Positions 7,348 to 14,420 of a DNA stretch of 21,907 nucleotides are shown in pieces. The stretch is from the NCBI GenBank assembly GCA_900758315.1, contig CAAERF010000404.1, positions 1-21,907 of the forward strand, given 5' to 3'. Position numbers and translations under genes: made by a program. Positions within the stretch are counted from its first letter, which is position 1. The number at the start of each line of letters is the position of its first letter. The stretch comes from an uncultured Oscillospiraceae bacterium. Its GTDB lineage: Bacteria; Bacillota; Clostridia; Oscillospirales; Oscillospiraceae. The notes below the pieces were generated by a model. The model had not been told where the DNA came from. It worked only from the letters and a program-made list of their open reading frames with translations, and did not search any database.

Positions 7348-7356
7348 ATTGTACCA
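7348..7356 (-). promoter_or_regulatory. Extended -10 promoter of the DUF1292 gene
   Basis: Read on the - strand this is TGGTACAAT, a TGn-extended -10 box, about 45 bases before the start codon. No good -35 element is present, as expected for extended -10 promoters. Confidence 0.5.
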
Positions 7357-7403
7357 GAGCACGTGGGAAAAAGCTATGCTATTGTCGCCAAAATTTCCCG
7401 GGA

Positions 7404-7434
7404 TAAAACGCCGCACCAGCTCTGGTACGGCGTT
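7404..7434 (-). terminator. Terminator of rpiB
   Basis: On the - strand AACGCCG-ACCA pairs with TGGT-CGGCGTT around a four-base loop with one internal mismatch, followed by TTTTATCC. It lies just beyond the rpiB stop codon. Confidence 0.75.
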
Positions 7435-7446
7435 GCATCTGCACTC

Positions 7447-7911
7447 TTACAGCTTTTCGGGTTTGTAATACTCTTCCTCCATCTCCGCGATCAGGTTCAG
7501 TCGGTTCACGTGATGAGCTCCCGCGAAGGTGGCGCCGAAGAAGGCGTCCACGATGGCCTTGGCCAGCTCGTCACCCACCACCCGGGCGCCCATGGCCACG
7601 ATCTGGCAGTTGTTGTGCTCCACAATCATGCGGGCGGTATAGGGCTCACTGCACACGCCTGCCCGGATGCCCGGGACCTTGTTGGCGGCCATGGAGATGC
7701 CAACGCCGGTGCCGCAGACCAGGACGCCCTTGTCCACCTCACCGGCCTTGATGGCCTCGGCCACCTTGCGGCCCATCACCGGGTAATCCACCCGCTTGGT
7801 GGGGTCGTTGACGCCGTAGTCCACGCACTCATATCCCTTGCCCTTCAGGTACTCCAGCAGGGTGTTTTTCAGGCTCACCGCCGCGTGGTCACAGGCAAAT
7901 CCAATCTTCAT
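7447..7911 (-). CDS. rpiB: Ribose-5-phosphate isomerase B (RpiB/LacAB family)
   Basis: A 154-aa RpiB-family sugar phosphate isomerase that interconverts ribose 5-phosphate and ribulose 5-phosphate in the pentose phosphate pathway. The active-site residues are in family positions: Asp8-His9 in FACDHAA, Cys66 in VCGTGVGISMAANK, His99 in VEHNNCQ, and Arg137 in HHVNRLNLI. The length is normal. The frame extends upstream to 7953, but AGGAGG eight bases before the ATG at 7911 selects this start; the adjacent ATG at 7914 is equally in frame and possible. It has its own promoter and terminator. LacA/LacB and allose 6-phosphate isomerases share the fold. No lactose or allose genes are near, so housekeeping RpiB is preferred. 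Confidence 0.94.
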   Translation of the reverse strand: MKIGFACDHAAVSLKNTLLEYLKGKGYECVDYGVNDPTKRVDYPVMGRKVAEAIKAGEVDKGVLVCGTGVGISMAANKVPGIRAGVCSEPYTARMIVEHNNCQIVAMGARVVGDELAKAIVDAFFGATFAGAHHVNRLNLIAEMEEEYYKPEKL

Positions 7912-7982
7912 CATCGGTTCCTCCTCTGTTTCATGTTCCCATTTCCAAATCACCCAGAAAAAAGGCGGTTTTTCTGTCTTTC

Positions 7983-8011
7983 ATTATACTACGCCCCTGT
8001 CCCAATGTAAA
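7983..8011 (-). promoter_or_regulatory. Promoter of rpiB
   Basis: On the - strand TTTACA (8006-8011) and a perfect TATAAT (7983-7988) are separated by 17 bases, about 75 bases before the rpiB start codon. It is divergent from the promoter of the zinc-ribbon gene. Confidence 0.8.
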
Positions 8012-8083
8012 TACGTCCCACTTTCTGCCGCTCTTCTCTCCGGCGCCGGTGCAAAGATTCACATTTTATTTACGAAAGGATTG

Positions 8084-8112
8084 TTGACCTTTCATAGGAG
8101 ATGGAGTATCAT
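8084..8112 (+). promoter_or_regulatory. Promoter of the zinc-ribbon membrane protein gene
   Basis: TTGACC (8084-8089) and TATCAT (8107-8112) are separated by 17 bases. The predicted start near 8119 leaves a leader of about 40 bases before the GTG start at 8160. Confidence 0.72.
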
Positions 8113-8159
8113 AATTTCAATCAATCGAGGCTTTTTGCAGCATGTAAGGAGTTTTTTTC

Positions 8160-8564
8160 GTGGGCAACTTTTTCCGCAAACTGATGTATGGCCGTTACGG
8201 CTACGATCAACTGAACCTGTGTCTGTTGATCCTGTGTTTGATCTGCTGGCTCCTCTCCTCGTTCCTCAAGAACGTGACGGCGTCCAGTATTTTCTCCATT
8301 CTGGGGTATATTCTGATTTTCTATTCCCTTTTCCGCTCCTTCTCCCGCAACTACGACCGGCGCCGGAGTGAGAACAATCGGTTCCTCGCCATCACCAACC
8401 CCATCACCCGCGTGTTCCGTCAGAAGCGGGCCCAGACCTGCGACCGGGATCACAAATACTTCCGCTGTCCCAGCTGCGGTCAGCTGCTGCGGGTCCCCAA
8501 GGGCAAGGGAAAGATCTCCATCTCCTGCCGCAACTGCGGCACCACGTTCCAGAAGAAAACCTGA
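8160..8564 (+). CDS. Small membrane protein with C-terminal zinc ribbon
   Basis: A 134-aa protein of unknown function. The N-terminal half holds two hydrophobic segments (about residues 19-36 and 42-58) separated by a short loop. The C-terminal half is basic and ends in a zinc ribbon, CPSCGQLL and CRNCGTTF, with ligands Cys103, Cys106, Cys123 and Cys126. The Arg-rich juxtamembrane stretch (RNYDRRR) suggests the ribbon is cytoplasmic. The start is a GTG with AAGGAG (8146-8151) eight bases upstream. It is a monocistronic gene with a clear promoter and a strong terminator. Zinc-ribbon membrane proteins of this kind are common in clostridia, but I know of no proven function. Confidence 0.88.
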   Translation: MGNFFRKLMYGRYGYDQLNLCLLILCLICWLLSSFLKNVTASSIFSILGYILIFYSLFRSFSRNYDRRRSENNRFLAITNPITRVFRQKRAQTCDRDHKYFRCPSCGQLLRVPKGKGKISISCRNCGTTFQKKT

Positions 8565-8584
8565 ATCCACTCTGCACTTTCCGC

Positions 8585-8615
8585 ACACCGCGAACCCTGT
8601 TTCGCGGTGTTTTTT
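8585..8615 (+). terminator. Terminator of the zinc-ribbon gene
   Basis: ACACCGCGAA (8585-8594) pairs perfectly with TTCGCGGTGT (8601-8610) around six bases, followed by six Ts. It touches the stop codon of the convergent DUF2461 gene, but there is no T-run for the - strand. Confidence 0.9.
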
Positions 8616-9277
8616 CATTCCGCCGCCGGGATCTTCTTCAGATAGCGGTAATAGGGCATCAGCCAGTCAAATCCATCCAACACCCGGTCCACCAGCTCCG
8701 GCGTGAGGAAACAGTCGTCCGGCTGGGAGAAGCTGCTCAGAAACAGGGTTTTCCGGTTGAACCAGGGCTTCAGCAGGTCGGACACCTCGCCTTTGGGCCG
8801 CTTGTACTCCTCCCCTTCCAGGACAAACCGGGTCTGCCGGCTGAGCTTTCGGGCCAGTCGCTCCATCTCCTTGGGCGTGGCCAGAATCTGTTGGCGGTAG
8901 GCCTCCATCAGCGACGGCTTCGGGCAGCAGTACCCCATCCCGTACTCATAGCCCTCAGGCATCACCTCAAAGTAAAACATGGGTACAGCACGCCGGTTCT
9001 CAATGGCCGGACTCAGGCTGAACCAGAGATGCTCCTTGTAAGGGCCGCCGTAGTGGATGCGCCGGGCATCCCGGTAGATGCGGACCACCCGCAAATTCAG
9101 CCGGCTCCTGGGGTACTTCTCCAACATCCGGGCCTGGACTTCCTCTCCCATCTCCTTCAGGGGGTTGTACAGGTAGTCCAGATAGTCCTGCTTGTGTGCC
9201 TGAAACCAAGGCCGCTCATTGTTCAGTCGCAGCTCCCACAGAAACCGGGTGGTCTCCTCATAAAACCCTTCAAACAT
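8615..9277 (-). CDS. DUF2461 (TIGR02453) family protein
   Basis: A 220-aa soluble protein of the DUF2461 family, widespread and of unknown function. Its features are the N-terminal FLWELRLNNERPWFQAHKQ (the family's 'NN..eWF...k..Y' pattern), RIYRDARRIHYGGPYKEHL in the first half, and an alternation of aromatic and basic residues throughout. The start has AGGAGG nine bases upstream. It lies 66 bases downstream of the VanW gene on the same strand with no visible promoter of its own, so it may be expressed by read-through past a weak hairpin. The family call is firm; the role is unknown. Confidence 0.9.
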   Translation of the reverse strand: MFEGFYEETTRFLWELRLNNERPWFQAHKQDYLDYLYNPLKEMGEEVQARMLEKYPRSRLNLRVVRIYRDARRIHYGGPYKEHLWFSLSPAIENRRAVPMFYFEVMPEGYEYGMGYCCPKPSLMEAYRQQILATPKEMERLARKLSRQTRFVLEGEEYKRPKGEVSDLLKPWFNRKTLFLSSFSQPDDCFLTPELVDRVLDGFDWLMPYYRYLKKIPAAE

Positions 9278-9298
9278 TGCTCTCCCTCCTGTGCGGCA

Positions 9299-9325
9299 AA
9301 GGCCGCCGGTCCAGCCGGCAGCCTT
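9299..9325 (-). terminator. Weak hairpin after the VanW gene
   Basis: AAGGC-GCCGG (9299-9309) pairs with CCGGC-GCCTT (9315-9325) with one mismatch. Only TTTG follows on the - strand, so this looks like an attenuator or partial terminator between the VanW and DUF2461 genes. Confidence 0.4.
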
Positions 9326-9343
9326 CGCTTCTTTCCAATCGCT

Positions 9344-11287
9344 TTATGCGGCGTCATCGTTCCCGCCGCCGGCATTATCTCCATTGGCGTTGTCTCCGCC
9401 GCTGTTGTTATCCTGATTGCCACTCTCCTGATCGCCATTGGCAGGTTTTGTCTCCTCCTGCTTCTTTTCTTCCGCAGGCTTCTCCTGCTTCTTCTCGGCA
9501 ACCTTAGTGCCTACGACCACGACCTGATCCCGCTTGCTGTAGACACTGTAAGCCTCCTTGCTCTTGGAGATCAGCTTACCATTGGCGTTGTAGAGCTCCC
9601 GGTAGGACTGCACCTTGTAGCCAGTCTCGCCGGTGACGCTGACCATGGAGGTTCCCGCCGCCATGGTGCTGTCCTCCTTTTTCACGGTGCCGTAGTTAAT
9701 GGTGGCCAGCACCTCATGGGTGAACTTGACGGTGATATCATCTGTCTTGGTGCCCCAGATCTGGCAGGTGAGCACGCCGCCACTGTAGCTGGTCACCACC
9801 TTAATGGGGTACTTGGTATTGTTTTTGAACTGGTAATCCGGGCCACCCCAGGACACGGTGGCGTCCATGCCCAGCGGGATGTAGGTGGACTCATAGGTGT
9901 GATTCTGCCGCTGGACGATCTCCAGATTGGCCAGCACCGTGGCGCTGTACAGGGTGGAGGACACCTGGCACACGCCGCCGCCCAGCTCCTGGACCGTGAC
10001 GCCGTTCAGATACGCGCCCGCCTTCTGGAATCCGCGGGCAGCTGTCCGCTGGCCCACCACGTCGTTGTAGGAGAACACCTCGTCCGCCAGCAGGATGGTG
10101 CCGTTGCAGTGCTGGGCCGCCAGCCGCACGTTGCTCAGCCGGGCGGCGGTGCCGGTGACGTTGGTGGAGTAGGTGCCCAGCTGGTCCTTGAACAGATTGG
10201 ATTTCAGGTTCTCAGTGGTGATCTCCGGGTCCGTCCGCTTCAGCTTTACGCTGGCGGACTCCCCTTCCTTCAGCTCCGCGATGGCAGACTGGGCCTCCTT
10301 CTTGTCAAAGCTGACCCCCTGCACCGCATCCACCACGGCGTAGTCCTTCTCCGGATCCAGGGTGGCGTTCACCGGCTCGGCGTAGACCTCCTTGTACACC
10401 TGCTCCATGTCCAACGCCTTGGGCTTGGATTTGGTCATGGGGCACTGGATCACCTGGTCATAGTTTCCCTCTTCCGCGGCCTTCTGGAGCTCCTCTTTCA
10501 GCTGCTCCTGGTCCGCCGTCTGACCGCTGGTTCCCATGGTAAAGGTGATCTCCTGCTCGGACAGCTGGTAGGAGTCCGCCACCGCCGTGTCCACCTTCAG
10601 CACACCAGAGGCCGCAATACCCTCCTCCAGCGCCGCCTCATCTGACACATGGGGCAGCACATTTCTGGAGTTGCTCTTCAGATGAGAGAGAATCCATGCC
10701 ATCCCCCGGCTGAGAAAGCCGCTGTGACCGTGGTCATAGGCCTCCTGCACCAGGCTGTCGGCGTTGAGATCCAACGCTTTGGTCAGATCAACTGTGTAAT
10801 TTTCTCCCTCAGCCGCTACGGTCAGTGTGACCGACGCGTAATCCTGCGCAAAGATCTCCTTCACCGCCTGCGTGGCCTCTTCCTGGGTCATTCCGCTGAT
10901 GTCGTGGCCATTGACGTAGGTGTTAGGCAGCATCACGCCCTGACAGACTGTGCCGCACAGCACCAGATACCCGGCCAGCAGCACAACCACCAGCCCTGCC
11001 ACGCTGTAGAGCACCTTTCGGCTCCATTTCTTCCTTGGCACGGGTTCTTTCCGCACCCGCTTTCCGCCGCTGTTGTCCGAAGTACCCGGCTCACCGGGAT
11101 CTGCCGCTGGCTGGGGCACCTCAGTTCCCTGCTCTGTCACCGGCGGCAGGATGACCGTTGCTTCCTCATCCGTGCCCAATGCTTCCTTCCCCTTGCGGAG
11201 ACGTTCGCCGCCTTTTTCCTTGATCCGGGTCAGCTTCTGCTTCCACTGCTCCCCATGCAAATTCTGTTTCTTGCTCCGTTTTCCCAT
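9344..11287 (-). CDS. VanW family protein with G5-like domain, membrane anchored
   Basis: A 647-aa cell-envelope protein. In order it has a basic cytoplasmic head with a Pro/acid-rich stretch (1-90), one membrane helix (about 92-111), and an extracellular part beginning YVNGHDISGMTQEEA. Peptidoglycan-binding-4-like repeats follow (about 120-350), then the VanW domain (about 372-510, signature ELGGGVCQVSSTLY) and a G5-like beta domain (about 520-595). The tail is charged, then Asn/Gly/Asp-rich and low complexity (597-647). VanW proteins occur in cell walls of Firmicutes, sometimes beside vancomycin clusters, and their activity is not settled; no resistance is implied here. The frame continues to a GTG at 11323 with no ribosome site; 11287 is preferred. 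AAAGGA lies some 20 bases upstream, with a GGGT/ACCC hairpin between. Confidence 0.9.
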   Translation of the reverse strand: MGKRSKKQNLHGEQWKQKLTRIKEKGGERLRKGKEALGTDEEATVILPPVTEQGTEVPQPAADPGEPGTSDNSGGKRVRKEPVPRKKWSRKVLYSVAGLVVVLLAGYLVLCGTVCQGVMLPNTYVNGHDISGMTQEEATQAVKEIFAQDYASVTLTVAAEGENYTVDLTKALDLNADSLVQEAYDHGHSGFLSRGMAWILSHLKSNSRNVLPHVSDEAALEEGIAASGVLKVDTAVADSYQLSEQEITFTMGTSGQTADQEQLKEELQKAAEEGNYDQVIQCPMTKSKPKALDMEQVYKEVYAEPVNATLDPEKDYAVVDAVQGVSFDKKEAQSAIAELKEGESASVKLKRTDPEITTENLKSNLFKDQLGTYSTNVTGTAARLSNVRLAAQHCNGTILLADEVFSYNDVVGQRTAARGFQKAGAYLNGVTVQELGGGVCQVSSTLYSATVLANLEIVQRQNHTYESTYIPLGMDATVSWGGPDYQFKNNTKYPIKVVTSYSGGVLTCQIWGTKTDDITVKFTHEVLATINYGTVKKEDSTMAAGTSMVSVTGETGYKVQSYRELYNANGKLISKSKEAYSVYSKRDQVVVVGTKVAEKKQEKPAEEKKQEETKPANGDQESGNQDNNSGGDNANGDNAGGGNDDAA

Positions 11288-11339
11288 TGTTGGGTCGCAC
11301 CCCGCTTTCCTTTCTCGGCACACGGTTTCAAATTTCTGT

Positions 11340-11360
11340 ATGGCCTAGATTATAGGCCAT
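11340..11360. promoter_or_regulatory. Perfect palindrome over the VanW -10 box
   Basis: ATGGCCTA (11340-11347) and TAGGCCAT (11353-11360) are exact inverted repeats with a five-base spacer. They enclose the -10 box of the VanW promoter. The form and position fit a dimeric repressor operator, but no regulator is identified. Confidence 0.6.
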
Positions 11361-11377
11361 TTGCCGCCGAAATGCAA
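11349..11377 (-). promoter_or_regulatory. Promoter of the VanW gene
   Basis: On the - strand TTGCAT (11372-11377) and a perfect TATAAT (11349-11354) are 17 bases apart, with predicted transcription start near 11342 and a leader of about 55 bases. Confidence 0.8.
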
Positions 11378-11531
11378 CCGGAAACACAAGGGGCAGAGCC
11401 TGTCGCTCCGCCCTCCGGTGCCACCGGCAGAAAGAAAAATTCGCTCACCCTCTTGACAATCGGGGAAAGTATCTGCAAACTGAATAGGAATGATCATTTT
11501 GACCACAAGCTGACAAAAGGAGCGACTATCA

Positions 11532-11903
11532 ATGGATATTATCATCAAGGAATCCGGCGTCCGGAAACCCCTGACCTACGTAGACAGCAAGACCGGCATC
11601 GAATGTACCAAGTACATCCTCGATGCTTCCGGCGTGCTGACCAATGGCAGCTTCACCGTGGACGAGGAGAGCGGCGACTACATCGCATCCATCGACGAAT
11701 ACAACTGGTGGAAGGAGTACCTGAAGACCAAGCAGGAGGAAGAGAAAACCCTCTACGCCCTGTGCAACGAATTCGGTGAAGAGGCGGTCTCCGAGGTCTT
11801 TATGGAGCACCAACACCTGCTCAACACCACTGCGGAGCACGAACACGAGGTCATGGAGCGTATCTTTGACATCATCCGCACCCGGCTGTCCAAGCAGGAC
11901 TGA
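11532..11903 (+). CDS. Hypothetical protein, 123 aa, acidic
   Basis: Not recognised. It is a small acidic soluble protein with no signal peptide or membrane segment. The first half (GVRKPLTYVDSKTGIECTKYI...NGSFTVDEESGDYIAS) looks beta-rich. The second half (WWKEYLKTKQEEEKTLYALC onward) looks helical and charged and includes two His-Glu pairs (EHEHE). AAGGAG (11517-11522) lies nine bases before the ATG. A TTGACA at 11453-11458 may be its -35 box, but the matching -10 (CAAACT) is poor. A very strong terminator follows. It is the last non-phage gene before the prophage module. Composition resembles the host genes, so host origin is likely. Confidence 0.75.
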   Translation: MDIIIKESGVRKPLTYVDSKTGIECTKYILDASGVLTNGSFTVDEESGDYIASIDEYNWWKEYLKTKQEEEKTLYALCNEFGEEAVSEVFMEHQHLLNTTAEHEHEVMERIFDIIRTRLSKQD

Positions 11904-11915
11904 GTTTTCAAACGC

Positions 11916-11951
11916 AAAGAAGGCATCCCCAAACGGGATGCCTTCTTTTTT
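11916..11951. terminator. Strong terminator between host gene and prophage end
   Basis: AAAGAAGGCATCCC (11916-11929) pairs perfectly with GGGATGCCTTCTTT (11935-11948) around CAAAC, and eight Ts end at 11951. It serves the 123-aa gene on the + strand. On the - strand the stem is followed by CTTCTTTGCGTTTG, so it may also stop the phage late transcript. Confidence 0.9.
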
Positions 11952-11963
11952 CGGGGCACTTGT

Positions 11964-12224
11964 CTATTTGTCCTGCCGGGATTCTGGGGGCATCGCGCAC
12001 GGCGGATCCGAGGATCCGCCAAAGCGTTTCAGCAGCAGGTTCCAAACCGCCGCCGCACCGGCTGCCACCGCGCCAATGAGCACGGCAGTCAGGGCCGAAC
12101 GCACAGCCGTCCAATCCTGAGTGGGCACCAGAATCACTACCGCACCGACACTGGCCTGCACGAAGGTCTTCATAGCGCAAAGCATCCACTCCCTGATCCG
12201 TGGGGATTTCACTTTCTTTCCCAT
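11964..12224 (-). CDS. Holin-like small membrane protein (r1t type)
   Basis: An 86-aa protein with two hydrophobic segments (about 18-38 and 43-66), a basic N-terminus and a polar C-terminal tail. The segment AMKTFVQASVGAVV...DWTAVRSALTAVLIGAV resembles r1t-type phage holins, which have a TFxQ motif in helix one and a Trp before helix two. Holins form inner-membrane lesions that let endolysin reach the wall. The ATG is preceded by AGGAGG. It lies last in the phage operon, 78 bases after the tail hub gene, in a typical place for a lysis gene. No endolysin follows. A general membrane protein is the alternative. Confidence 0.72.
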   Translation of the reverse strand: MGKKVKSPRIREWMLCAMKTFVQASVGAVVILVPTQDWTAVRSALTAVLIGAVAAGAAAVWNLLLKRFGGSSDPPCAMPPESRQDK

Positions 12225-12302
12225 GCAATCCCTCCTTTTCCCCAGTTTCCCCTACAGCTTACGCAGTACTCTCCGTCCGTGTTCCTCCAAATACCACTGT
12301 GG

Positions 12303-14012
12303 TCACGCGATGGGGTATACCAGCTCAAAGTAGTAGGTACCCTCACCGCCATATCTGAGCTGGACCGTACCGGCAGAGGCAATCCGGGCGGACAGAGGCT
12401 TGACAGTGATCGAATTATTCGCCGGAACGGTGGTATACAGGTTACGCCCATGCTGCGTAGCAGGAACCGTCAGGACATCGGTCCATCCGCTCACCGCTGC
12501 CGATAGCGTGATCACGGCGGTAACAGCACACCACCCCATCTTTTGCGCGACCAGTATGGTTCCGCTGGAGATCACATCACCGTCGAAGGTCGTATAGGCT
12601 TTGCTTGACTGTAAGTTGGCGCTCACGCTGAGATCATCTACGTTGATAGTCAGTCCCGCACCAGAAATTGTCACGCCGCTGGCGCTGATATCAATGCCGC
12701 CCAAAGAGGTTCCGTGCTGGACGCGCATATGCAGGTAGTAGGGGCGATCCCCGGACTCACTGTCGTCAAACTCCGTGTAGACGTTGACACTGCTGGCATA
12801 TTTCTCATTGACTGCGCGGATGTCAATAAACTCTCCCAGCAGGGTCAGTCCGCTGATGGTACCGGTGGCGTTGATGTCCTGGGCAAAAAGGCTGTCCGTG
12901 TCAATCCTGCCGCCGTTAATCTTGGTGGTACCGTTTTCGTCGGTAACGGTGAGGGCTCCCAGCTGGGCCACATCCGCCACCAGCTGCCGCACCTTGGAGG
13001 TCAGCGCCCCACCACCGCTGGCCGCAGAGGCGGTTTCCGACTGCCCCGCCGCTATCACCTGCGTGGTCACACCGCCGTCGAAGGTATGGGTCAGATTCAT
13101 CGCCGGCACGGTGCAGCTGGTCCCGTCTTCCAGCGTATAGCGGATCAGATCTCCGGCATCCAGCCGCAAGTCCCCCAAAAAGGACAGGTCCGCTGGGCGG
13201 TAGGTGAGCCCACCGATATCCGTCCAGATGCTGTCCAGCCGGTCCTGGGTCATGTAGTTGTTCTCAATGGTCTGCCCGCTGCCCGTGGCGGCGGCAGGAG
13301 TCAGGGTTGTGGTCCCGCCCTCTCCATCGGTGACGGTAACCGCCAGCATGGAGAAGGTCCGGTCACTGTCCTGTACCTGGTCCATCTCCTCATAGCAGTC
13401 CTGCTGATGCAGAACTACGCCGCTGTCACTGTACCAGACAAATTCCAGCTTACCGGCGCGGCTGATCACTGCGTTCCGCCCGCACAGGGCCGCCAGCCAC
13501 CCCACCACAGTCCGGCAGGTGTTCCCGGCGGGAATGCCGCTCATGTCCACGGCGGACAGAGTGCTCTGGAACCCATTGACACTGGTTCCCAGGGGAATCC
13601 CGCTTTGGGAGACGATGTCTGAGAGCACCGACCAGGCGTCGGAGCTCTCCGCATTCGGAAGGTAGTCCTGTTCCAGCAGGTAGATCATGGCGTCCACTGC
13701 CGTCACCGTGGTCTGCCCACCTCGGGTCACGGCCTCGGAGACCCGAAAGGTCCCGACTGGCAACGTCTCGCCGCCAGCTGAGGCCGTGATCTTCAGCAGA
13801 CCGTCGGAAAACCCGCTCTGCACGCCGGAAAACACCAGAGTCACCGTCCGGGCACAGGCCGCTCCCACCGCGATCTCCTCCTGATCTCCGTTGACGCTTC
13901 CGCTGATGGTCAGCGAGAGCAGCTCGGTGGTCACGGCCACGTCGTTGAGGGAAATGGCTGCCGCCTTTCGTCCAGTTCCCTGCCAAATGCTGTCTGTCAA
14001 TCCCGCGTACAT
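12303..14012 (-). CDS. Phage tail hub/tip protein, probable receptor-binding end
   Basis: A 569-aa phage tail protein. The first 330 residues resemble tail-hub (Tal/gp27-like) domains, with SLTISGSVNGDQEEIAVGA and TFRVSEAVTRGG near the start and DLRLDAGDLIRYTLEDG later. A short Ala/Ser/Gly linker (about 327-345) leads to a helical and repeat-rich segment (TSKVRQLVADVAQLG, TKINGGRIDTDSLFAQDINATGTISG) typical of fibre-like joints. The last 170 residues are beta-rich and could bind the host surface. No peptidase or lysozyme motif is recognised. The ATG follows GAGGTGAGGGA, and the gene starts 9 bases after the preceding stop. It is the last structural gene, so it is the best candidate for host recognition. 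Confidence 0.75.
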   Translation of the reverse strand: MYAGLTDSIWQGTGRKAAAISLNDVAVTTELLSLTISGSVNGDQEEIAVGAACARTVTLVFSGVQSGFSDGLLKITASAGGETLPVGTFRVSEAVTRGGQTTVTAVDAMIYLLEQDYLPNAESSDAWSVLSDIVSQSGIPLGTSVNGFQSTLSAVDMSGIPAGNTCRTVVGWLAALCGRNAVISRAGKLEFVWYSDSGVVLHQQDCYEEMDQVQDSDRTFSMLAVTVTDGEGGTTTLTPAAATGSGQTIENNYMTQDRLDSIWTDIGGLTYRPADLSFLGDLRLDAGDLIRYTLEDGTSCTVPAMNLTHTFDGGVTTQVIAAGQSETASAASGGGALTSKVRQLVADVAQLGALTVTDENGTTKINGGRIDTDSLFAQDINATGTISGLTLLGEFIDIRAVNEKYASSVNVYTEFDDSESGDRPYYLHMRVQHGTSLGGIDISASGVTISGAGLTINVDDLSVSANLQSSKAYTTFDGDVISSGTILVAQKMGWCAVTAVITLSAAVSGWTDVLTVPATQHGRNLYTTVPANNSITVKPLSARIASAGTVQLRYGGEGTYYFELVYPIA

Positions 14013-14021
14013 TCCCTCACC

Positions 14022-14405
14022 TCACTGCTCAATGCCGTCCACGCTGGCATTTTTGATGTACTGCATCCCGTTGGCCCAGGAGTAGACGGTATAGCTTGGC
14101 GTACCGAAGTACATGGTCCTGGTCACCGTTTCCCCGGTGGCGTCGGTGTACTTGACCGGCACAAAGGGGTTGTCCGGATCAGATACCGCCCCTTCAATCG
14201 TGGCCACCTGAGCCGGTGTCAGCACTGGCCACTTGATTTTCAGGGTGGTTTTCACCGCCACCACCGTCCCCACCATCTTGCCCGAAGTGGTGCGGCCGGT
14301 GTTGCTGGACCAGATTTTCTCCCGGCTCACCGTCACCCCTTCCAGGGCCGGGTCCGGCATCTTGACATCATTGATATACAGATCGCTGACTGTGATATTG
14401 GCCAC
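14022..14405 (-). CDS. Small phage tail protein (DUF6711-like)
   Basis: A 127-aa beta-rich protein between the tape measure and the hub gene, a place usually held by distal tail or tail-adaptor proteins. The pattern NITVSDLYINDVKMPDP...SREKIWSSNTGRTTSGKMVGTVVAVKTTLKIKWP resembles the family I recall as DUF6711. It starts with GTG at 14405, with AGGAGG eight bases upstream. It probably joins the tail tube to the tip complex. The exact role is inferred from gene order. Confidence 0.72.
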   Translation of the reverse strand: MANITVSDLYINDVKMPDPALEGVTVSREKIWSSNTGRTTSGKMVGTVVAVKTTLKIKWPVLTPAQVATIEGAVSDPDNPFVPVKYTDATGETVTRTMYFGTPSYTVYSWANGMQYIKNASVDGIEQ

Positions 14406-14420
14406 CTGTTCTCCCTCCTG

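Noticed and set aside
8891..10645. A 584-codon + strand open frame opposite the VanW gene
   Set aside because: Low-complexity Leu/Gly/His/Val composition and no recognisable motif; the - strand VanW domain signatures are clear.
9344..11287. Glycopeptide resistance role for the VanW gene
   Set aside because: VanW-family proteins are widespread without resistance, and no vanA/B-type ligase, vanH or vanX gene is near.
11453..11481. TTGACA with CAAACT as a promoter for the 123-aa gene
   Set aside because: The -35 is perfect but the -10 at 17 bases is poor and no better one is present, so it was not listed as a feature.
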